64,000 bases of DNA from Phalacrocorax aristotelis (lineage: Eukaryota > Chordata > Aves > Suliformes > Phalacrocoracidae). Made by a program: the position numbers and the translations under genes. The DNA is taken from NCBI RefSeq assembly GCF_949628215.1, contig NC_134311.1, positions 18,786,582 to 18,850,581 on the forward strand, read 5' to 3'. Below the pieces are notes generated by a model that did not search any database, had not been told where the DNA came from, and was given only the letters and a program-made list of their open reading frames with translations. This document shows positions 52,751 through 61,430 of this stretch, piece after piece. How positions within the stretch are numbered: position 1 is the first letter of the stretch; each line of letters starts with the position of its first letter.

Positions 52751-53971
52751 CACAGAATCACAGAGTGGTAGGGGTTGGAAGGGACCTCTGGAGATCATCT
52801 CATCCAACCCCCCTGCTTGAGCAGGCACACCCAGAGCAGGGGGCACAGGACTGTGTCCATGCAGGTTTTGAATGTCTCCAGGGAAGGAGATTCCACAGCA
52901 TCCCTGGGCAGCCTGTGCCACTGCTCTGCCACCCCCACAGGAAAGAAGTTTTTTTTCTCGTATTGAGGTGGAACTTCCTGTGTTCCAGTTTGTGCCCATT
53001 GCCCCCTGACCTGTCTCTGGGCACCGCTGAAAAGAGCCTAGTCCCCCATCGTCTGGACACCCAACCTTTAGATATTTATAGGTATTTAGGAAATCCCCAC
53101 TCAGTCTTCTCTTCTCCAGGCTGAACAAACCCGAGTCTCTCAGCCTTTCCTCATAAGGGAGATGCTCCAGTCCCCTGATCATCCTCGTAGCTCTCCGCTG
53201 GACTTGCTGAAGACGATCCCTGTCCTTCTTGAACTGGGGGGCCCAAAACTGGACACAGGACTGCAGATGTGGTCTCACCACAGCAGAGTAGAGGGGGAGG
53301 ATAGCCTCTCTCGACCTGTTGTCCACACTCCTTTTAATGCACCCCAGGATATCGTTGGCCTTCTTGGCCACAAGGGCACAGTGCTGCCTCATGGTCAGCT
53401 TGTCCACCAGCACTCCCAGGTCCTTCTCAACAGAGCTGCCTTCCAGTAGTTCAGCCCCCAGCCTGTACTGGTGCATAGCGTTGTTCCTCCCCAGGTGGAG
53501 GACCTTGCACTTGCTCTTGTTGAATTTCATCAGGTTCCCCTGGGCCCAGCTCTCCAGCCTGCCCAGGTCTCGTTGGATGGCAGCACAGCCTTCTGGTGTA
53601 TCAGCCACTCCTCCCAGCTTGGTATCGTCAGTGAACTTGCTGAGGTTACGCTCTATCCCGTCATCCAGGTCATTGGTGAATGTGTTGAACAGGACAGGAC
53701 CCAGCACAGGCCCCAAGGGAACACTGCTAGTTATGGGCCTCCAACCAGACTCTGCCCCGTTGATCACGACCCTCTGAGTTCTGTTGCTGAGCCAGTTCTC
53801 AGTCCACCTCACTGTCCACTCATCCAGCCCACACTTCCTTAGCTTGCCTGTGAGGATGCTATGGGAGACAGTGTCGAACATCTTACTGAAGTCAAGATAG
53901 ACAACATCCACTGCTCTCCCGTCATCGACCCGGCCAGTCACACCATCACAGAAGGCTATCAGGTTTGTCAA
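52748..53971 (-). pseudogene. CR1 reverse transcriptase fragment, 407 codons open
   Basis: The longest open stretch of the window, running on the minus strand from [18 protein letters not shown] through [35 protein letters not shown] and the catalytic region [11 protein letters not shown]. It then covers the thumb and reads on into the 3' UTR. Non-canonical features shared with copy C are FT(D) instead of FAD at the catalytic loop, SSVPLG instead of SGVPQG, and one codon fewer in VLVD-KL than the copy at 37.7 kb. Upstream RT motifs lie in other frames to about 54310. Confidence 0.9.
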
Positions 53972-55500
53972 GCATGATCTTCCCTTGGTGTATCCATGTT
54001 TCTGATAACCTTCTTGTCCTCTACATGCCTGGAGATGACCTCCAGGATGAACTGCTCCATCACATTTCCAGGGCTGGAGGTGAGGCTGACTGGCTTACAG
54101 TTCTCCACATCCTCCTTCTTGCGCTTTCTGAAGACTGGAGTGAGATTTGCTTTCCCCCAGTCCTGGGGCATCTCTTCTGTCCTCCACGACCTTTCAGAGA
54201 TGATGCAGAGTGGCTCAGCAAGAACATCTGCCAGCTCCCTTCAACACTCACAGGTGCATCCCATCAGGGCCCATGGATTTGCGATGACTCAGTTTGCCTA
54301 AGTGATCTTTGACCTAATCCTTCTCAACTGATGGTAAGTCTTCCTTTCTCCAGATTTGCCCTCTCTTCTCTCGGGGCTGGGATGCCTGAGGGCCAGACTT
54401 AGCAGTAAAGACTGAGGCAAAGAAGGCATTCAGTAACTCCGCCTTCTCTGCATCCTGCGTCACCAGGGCCCCTTCCTTATTCAGCAGCGGGCCCACTGTA
54501 TCTCCAGTCTTCCTTTTACTGCTGGTGTATTGAAAGAAGCCTTTCCTGTTATGTTTGACATCTGTTGCCAGATTTAATTCCAGGTGGGCCTTGGCCTTCC
54601 TCGTCGCATCTCTGCATACCCTGGCAACATTCCTGTATTCCTCCCAAGTGGCCAGTCCCTTTTCCACATACTGTGAGCCTCCCTCTTCCATTTAAGTTTC
54701 TCTAGAACCTCTTTGCTCATCCATGTGTGTCTCCTGGCTCCTCTGCCTGACTACTTCCTCCTGGGGATGCACCGATCTTGAGCTCAGAGGAAGTGGTCCT
54801 TGAATACTGTCCAGCTCTCTTGGACCTCACCTGTCTTCCAGAGCTCTAGCCCATGGGATTCCTCCTAGCAGGTCTCTGAAGAGGCCAAAGTTGGCCCTCT
54901 TGAAGTCCAAGGTTGTAATCCAACTTGTTGCCCTGCTTCTACCACACAGAATCCTGAGCTCCACCATTTCATGGTCACTGCAGCCAAGGCTACCTCCAAC
55001 TCTCACATCCTCAACCAGCCCTTCTTCATTTGTTAGGATAAGGTCAAGCAGCACATCTTGCCTCGTTGGCTTCTCCGCCACCTGTATCACAAAGTTGTCC
55101 TCGATGCTCTGCAGGAACCTTCTGGATTGTGCACGGCTCGCCGTGTTGCTGTTCCAGCAAATATTGGGGTGGTTGAAGTTCCCCATGAGAACCAGGGCCT
55201 GTGATTGTGGGGCTACTTCCAGCTGTCTGTAGAAGGGTTCATCAACTTCCTCTTCTTGATCAGGTGGCCTGTAGCAAACACCCACAAGAGTGTTGCCCGT
55301 ATTTGGCTGCCCCTTAATTTTTACCCACCAGCTCTCAACTTGTTCTTCCACTGCAAGGCAGAGCTTGATGCATTCCTGTTGCCCCCTCACATAAAAAGCA
55401 ATTCCCCCATCTTCCAAAACAAACCAGAGTCTTTCCAAACCCGAGTTCTTCCCAAACAAACCAGAATGACCAGATCTGGAACCCAATTCCCAGCACCTCC
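52751..55500 (-). mobile_element. CR1 LINE, long 5'-truncated copy, minus strand (copy D)
   Basis: The 3' end is at 52751 (CACAGAATCACAGAGTGG on the plus strand). The copy extends through the 3' UTR, RT and most of the endonuclease to about 55500. The RT and endonuclease lie in separate frames with disruptions near 53970-54310 and 54700-54830. It is the same subfamily as copy C and nearly identical to it over 53116-53918. The 5' edge is approximate because the endonuclease start is degraded. Confidence 0.94.
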
Positions 55501-55513
55501 CTGGGCTGGTCAT
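54314..55513 (-). pseudogene. CR1 endonuclease and linker fragments (inactive)
   Basis: Positions 55513-54827 encode an endonuclease-like stretch (GVCYRPPDQEEEVDEPFYRQ, LVLMGNFNHPNICW, LGCSDHEMVEL). Positions 54691-54314 encode the linker (RVCRDATRKAKAHLELNLAT, then AELLNAFFASVFT). The endonuclease motif reads GNFN where the catalytic GDFN is expected, and frames are broken between the blocks. This part is diverged from the 35.6 kb copy. Confidence 0.88.
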
Positions 55514-57306
55514 CTGGGAGCTGAGTGATCACTGGATCAGCTGTCTGTGTTTCAAGTGTGAGTGTGAATGAAACAGGGTAAAGCTGAAGGAACTACCAAC
55601 AGAATGATTTGGGAGGGAGTCTGTGGTTCCTGTGACCAGCAGCTGTGCCCCTCTTTGGTGAGCACAGCGTTAATACATAGGCATGTACACACAGGTGTAA
55701 CCTTATTGGGTATGACATACGTGTGTCACACAGTGGTGCTGCTGTTCAGCAAATGTGAAACCTGTTCCAGTATTGGCAAGGAAAAATGTGACACCTGCCA
55801 CTGTGCAAATGTTTTGGTTTGTATGCATGTGTGTACGCGCATCACACATGGGTTTCCAGGCTGCGCGAGAACAGTTGATCTCTTTCATTTGTGTCACAGC
55901 TGATAAGACAGGTGCTGCTTTTTTCTTGTGTTGTATCTGTGTAGCTTGCATGCATTCCTCTTTAAAGTAGATGTTTCAAGTCAGCACCAAACCAATGATG
56001 AGCAGGCCCTAGGTATGGTGTGGAAAAGCAGCAAATTTCCCAGAAAAGAAGGAAAGTTTTAAACTTCTAGAGTATGTTCATAAACAGGAAGCCCTTAAAC
56101 AATGTAGAAAGTAGCCTTTCAAATTTCAGCTTATAAATATCAGGATTAGAGTCATGGTTGTGTATTTGGTGAACTCAGTGTTTTGTTGGTGCTATGTTCT
56201 CAAGCAAACATCAAAGAAATAGCAGCTAACTGCCACTCTCATTAGAGAAATTAACTGTGGCATTATTATTAAATCATGTTATTGCCTTGTGCCTTTGTCA
56301 GAACAACATCTCATCATAATCATGATAGTCTAAGTATAAAGGTAGCACATGGGTTGCTGGAAGAGCTAATAGACTATATTAAATAACTGGTATGACAGGA
56401 GGAAATGGACAAACTTTATCACCCAAGCCATTCTTTGGATTTCCAGGTCTAAGTATGCAAAAGCTCATCCAATTTTCCCAATTATATCGGTTGGTCTGAT
56501 AATGTCTACCAACAAATCACTTTCTGCTTTGTTAGAGTTGGTGTCATCTTATCAGGGCAAAGAAGAAGCCCTGACTTCCAGTGGACCTGCCAACTAATAG
56601 ATCACTCTGGGTTGAATCAATCCAACTAAAAACTCCCAAAACAGCATCTAGGGCTCTTAGACACATTCATGTATTCCAAATGACCATTGTAGAAAAATGC
56701 ACTGGCTGTCTTAAATCCTTTAATTTCCATATTGTTTTATCAATAAATAATTTTTAAAAGGTAAGTCTGTAGTCGATGGTCCTGATTTCTTCAACACGGC
56801 TTGAAATCTGGTGACTTGATGACAAAATTTTAATGCAAGTGTGCTAACCTAACAATTTCACTTTTCTTTGATTTTATTTTTCTCACTGTAGTCATGCACC
56901 TTTGCACATGTCTATAAAGATGAATCAAATACCAATCTTGATCAGAGACAAGTTATTTGAGTTCCTTCAAACACTCTTCTAATCACAGACCACAATGATA
57001 ATATCAATTTGTAGAAGGCAGGCACCACTTAACCTAGTGAGACTCTTTCTACTGCCTCTGATCTGATTGCCACTTCCCACATATGCTTCTGAAACAGCTA
57101 GAGAACAGATTTTGAATTTTGTTTATTCATGGCGTTGTGTTTATTAATCGCCTATTGAGCATTTTACTAGATTTGGTAAATTTTTTCCACTCCATTAAAA
57201 GACTATTAATACATTGTACAGCATATATTGACTTCAACTTTTTTTCTGATTTCAATAGAGTTTGATGTCATCTTTGTGGTTTGGAGGTATACCTGACACT
57301 CCACAT
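55514..57306. other. Intergenic DNA, no gene seen
   Basis: No exon or transposon recognised. Open frames on both strands at 55568-55970 have no known family motif. Confidence 0.45.
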
Positions 57307-58681
57307 CTCTGCCTCGGACTTCCAGCAACCAGAGACAGTGAGCAGCTCTTGGTCTACGGAGGATGTTGGAAAGGCACCCCTGCACATGCCGAGGAGCGGC
57401 TAGTCCCAGGGGCAGGATATAACCCCAGTTTCTCTCCTGCAGCCACAGTTCCAGCCTGCGGGGATTGGGAGCAATGCTGGACGAGTATTTTGCCACCTTG
57501 TGGCGGCTCACAGGCAAAACAGCTCTGGGTGGTCATGAACGCTCAGCTGCCCAGGAGGAACAAAACCAGAATGGATGAGTTTGGTTGTGGTAACCGTAAG
57601 CTGGCACTCTGAAGGTTTGCAGCTGCACAGAGCAACCCAAATCCTGCAGAGACCATTATCTGCCCGCCTGCAGCTCTGGCATGTTCTCTGTGTGCCCGTG
57701 GTGGCATCTGAAATGAAGACAGGGAACTGTGACATGTCTGTGGGATGCTGTAGCTAACTTGGGATATGCTAAAAAAAGAAACAACCAAACCAAATGGAAT
57801 GTCCTAATCCCTCAGAGATATGGTGTGAATTTGGGGTTGTCCTGTGCAGGGACAGGAGCTGGACTTGATGATCCTTGTGGGTCCCTTCCAACTCAGGACA
57901 TTCTATGACGCTATGATTCTGCTGACCAGAAGGAGCAGCTCCCCAGCTCCTCCCCAGAGGAGCTGCCACTGCTGTGCCTGAGAAGGACTTTTCCCCAGTC
58001 CGTGGCCTCCTGCTATCAGCATGTGCCCAGCTGCCCCTCTCCAAGGCATCCCATGGTGCTGCCCCTGCCCCTGCCATGCGGAGGGAGAAGGTAGGGCTCA
58101 GCACCCACATCCCCATGGGAGTAGGACACTTGCTTTGGTGGGGATGCTAGAGGAGAGGTGTCAGGAGCAAGATCTCAGTGGCAATGGCCCTGGTGTTCCT
58201 CCAGAGACATCTGCTCAGCGCCCGCATCTCTGCTGTGTGAGTACCACACACGTGCGGTGAGGAGCATGTGGGAGGTAAGGGGATGTCACACCTCATATCA
58301 GGGTGAGCCAGGGAGATGGGTAGGGTGGTTTGATGTCAGGGACTGCAGGTCCTACTGGCAAGAGCCTGGGTACTGCTAGTGCTGTGGCTGCTGCCTAGGA
58401 GGGCATGAAATCAAAGCTCCCATGTGCTTTCCCCACAAAAAAGTTGTCAACAGGCAAAAGCTGTGTTGTCGATCTAGAATTTCCAAAGAACACAAAGGCT
58501 TAGAGGGAGCAGAGCCCAGCCTCTGCAAGAGAAGGCTTTTCCCCAGCTTCAAGAGATGAATGGGTGGGATGAAGAGTAGGTCTGCTATGAGGGTTATGGG
58601 GAGGAGCCACAGGCTTCTGTTTTTCCAAGCTGTGTGGAAAAACAGCCACCGGAAAGATCCCTTTAACTTCCAGACTTGCTT
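57307..58681. repeat. Unidentified dispersed repeat, copy 2
   Basis: A direct-repeat partner of 44402-45195. The segments 57307-57355, 57952-58409 and 58634-58681 are 98-100% identical to copy 1, whereas 58410-58633 is much less similar. A 559-bp segment (57356-57914), including a short CR1 3' end, is absent from copy 1. No protein, LTR or CR1 signature explains the shared sequence itself. The partner's flanks are unrelated, so the shared unit has defined edges. Confidence 0.85.
57805..57918 (+). mobile_element. CR1 LINE 3' end fragment, plus strand
   Basis: About 115 bp of CR1 3' UTR: GAGATATGGTGTGAATTTGG, GGACTTGATGATCCTTGTGG, CCCTTCCAACTCAGGACATT, then octamers TCTATGACGCTATGATTCTG. It is the same subfamily as the 2.6-3.4 kb copy and sits inside the copy-2-specific segment of the unidentified repeat. 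Confidence 0.88.
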
Positions 58682-59777
58682 TGTTTCAGCTCAGAGGTGA
58701 AAGTCCTTCCATGAAAGGGGGACTTTACAGCCCCTTCTTGCTGGCCTGGGTAACTACTGATCAGCATTGGTGAGGATGCATCAACCAGCCATAGAAGCAG
58801 GTCAGGTGGTTTGTATCAGACGAGTTACCCACTCGGTGATATCAGCATGAAGATGTCACAGAACCAAGTCAGGACTGCCAGCAGCTGCTGAAAACAGTGT
58901 GCATCCTTTGCTGGCCCTTTTGGGCGGACTTCTGCCTTACGGTTCACCTATTTGCCTAGTAAAATATTAAGACAAACCAAAGATTTTCTTCAGAAGCTGA
59001 TGCCTACTTGTGAGAGTGCACAAGTGCTCCCATGGGGGAGCAGATGGAGGGAAAGACCTCTTTGGACAGCAGTCCCACCACCGGGACACAATGAAGGATG
59101 CTGTGGAGGTCAGGCTGATGGAGGCCTGGGGAAAAGCCAGACAGTTTGCTGTTCCCTCCCCTGCAGACCTTGGCTGCCTGTGAGCCTCCTCCTGGTACTT
59201 AGGCATCCATGCTTTAGCCCTGAATCACAAAAATGTGAGCATGGGATGACAGCCAAAAACCACTGAAGCACTAGTGAGTGCCCTATTAAAGCCAACAGCA
59301 AATTAACATGAAAACCCATCCCCAGATTAACCAGAAGGAGGTGCTGCCAGGGGTCACACCTGTGCAGCTGGAAGCAGGCACAAGAAAAGTTAGTGCTATA
59401 GTTCACCTATCTCTAGGGAGGAGAGTCAGTTTTTGCTCTCTCTGAGCAATATTATACCAATTACAAGTGGGAAAAAGAAGAGAAACACCTTTCAAAAACA
59501 ACAAGTGACACATTTCCTTGGGTTTTATTCCTATTTTTGTGTTAAACACAACTTCAGAATATTCTGGGGATAAACTTAACACACTATGAGAAAACAGGGT
59601 GGCCTTACGTAACTGCAATTTGCAAACACCCTCCTGAGAAACCTTAGAAGTTATGTGCCAGCAATACCCTGTTGTCTTCACTTTTCAGAAGCGTTCAGTG
59701 TAAAATGTGCCACATGATTTTTCCTGAGGAATCAAACCAACGGAATCTGTTGACAAACATCCTTGACAGTGTTATTG
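58682..59777. other. Intergenic DNA, no gene seen
   Basis: No exon, RNA gene or transposon recognised in this interval between the unidentified repeat and the next CR1. Confidence 0.4.
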
Positions 59778-61430
59778 TCATAGAATTTATTGAATCATAG
59801 AATCTTTAAGGTTGGAAAAGACCTCTAGGATCATCAAGTCCAACTCTCAACCCAAAACTACCATGCCTCCTAAACCATGCCCTGAAGTGCCACCTCTACA
59901 CATCTTTTAAATACCTCCAGGGATGGTGACTCCACCACTTCCCTGGGCAGCCTGTTCCAGTGCCTGAACACTCTCTCAGTAAAGACATTTTTCCTAATAT
60001 TCAGTCTAAACCTCCTCTGATGCACCTTGAAGCCATTTCCTCTCGTTCTATCACTAGTAACTTGGGAGAAGAGATCAAGACCCACCCCACTACAACCTCC
60101 TTTCAGGTAGTTGTAGGGAGCAATAAGGTCTCCCCTCAGCTGCCTCTTCTCCAGGCTAAACAACCCCAGTTCTCTCAACCTCTCCTCATAAGACCTGCTC
60201 TCCAGACCCTTCACCAGCTTCGTTGTCCTTCCCTGGACACGCTCCAGCAACTCTATGTCCCTTTTGTACTGAGGGGCCCAAAACAGAACACAATATTCGA
60301 AGTGTGGCCTCACCAGTGCCGAGTACAGGGGCACTATCACTGCCCTGCTCCTGCTGGCCACACTATTCCTAACACAAGCCAGGATGCCATTGGCCTTCTT
60401 GGCCGCCTGAGCACACTGCTGGCTCATGTTCAGGCAGCTGTCAGCCAGCACCCACAGGTCCTTCTCTGCAGAGCAGCTTTCCAGCCACTCTTCCCCAGGC
60501 TTGTAGTGTTGCATGAGGTTGTTGTGACACAAATGCAGGACCCGGCACTTGGCCTTATTAAACCTCATACAGTTGGCCTCGGCCCATCGGTCCAGCCTGT
60601 CCAGATAGCTCTGCAGAGCCTTCTTACCCTCACGCAGATCAACACTCTTGCCCAACATGGTGTCACGTGCAAACTTACTGGGGGTGCACTCCATCCCCTC
60701 ATCCAGACAATTGATAAAGATATTAAAAAAGATGGCCCCAATACTGAGCCGTGGGGAACCCCACTCGTGCCCAGTCGCCAGCTGGATTTAGCTCCATTCA
60801 CCACAACTCTCCAGGCTCAGCCACCCAGCCAGATTTTTACCCAGTGAAGAGTACACCTGTCTAAGCCATGAGCCACCAGCTTTTCTAGGAGGATGCTGTG
60901 GGAGACAGTGTCAAAGGCTTTACTGAAGTCCAGGCAGACAACACCCACAGCCTTTCCCCCATCCACTAGGCAGGTCACCTGGTCATAGGAGGAGATGAGG
61001 TTGGTCAGGCAGGACCTGCCATTCATGAACCCATGCTGGCTGGGCCTGATCCCCTGCTTGTCTTGCACTTGCCTGGTGAGCTCTCTCAAGATGAACTGCT
61101 CCATGATCTTCCCCAGTACTGAGATCAGGCTACAGGCCTGTAGTTCCCTGTATCCTTCCTTCTAGCCCTTCTTGTAGACGAGTGTCACATCAGCAAGCCT
61201 CCAGTCATCTGGGACCTCCCTGTTAACCAGGACTGCTGATAAATGATGGAGAGTGGCTTGGCGAGCTCCTCTGCCAGCTCCCTCAGTACCCTTGGGTGGA
61301 TCCCACCCAGTCCCATGGACTTGTGAGTGTCCAGGTGGCTCAGCAGGTCGTAAACTGCTTCCTCCTGGATTATGGGGGTTCATTCCACTCCCTGTCCCTG
61401 CCTTCCAGCTCAGGGGGCTGAAGGCAAGTC
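59778..61430 (-). mobile_element. CR1 LINE, 5'-truncated, minus strand, different subfamily
   Basis: The 3' end begins at 59778 with TCATAGAATT...ATCATAGAATC text and AAGGTTGGAAAAGACCTCT. It runs through the 3' UTR and RT to about 61430, where the linker just before the RT (AGGAGGAAGCAGTTTACGAC on the minus strand) stops being recognisable. Its terminal sequence and RT ([17 protein letters not shown]) differ from the 38.4/52.8 kb pair and resemble the old copy at 2.6 kb. The 5' edge is approximate. Confidence 0.92.
59870..61383 (-). pseudogene. CR1 reverse transcriptase (frameshifted)
   Basis: Minus-strand blocks: linker and finger at 61383-61162 (VNREVPDDWRLADVTLVYKK), then ISSYDQVTCLVDGGKAVG and [20 protein letters not shown] at 61104-60817. 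[13 protein letters not shown] follows at about 60770, then the palm-to-thumb from 60694 to 59870. The catalytic loop reads SKFARDT instead of FADDT, and the blocks are in different frames, so the copy is inactive. Confidence 0.9.
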
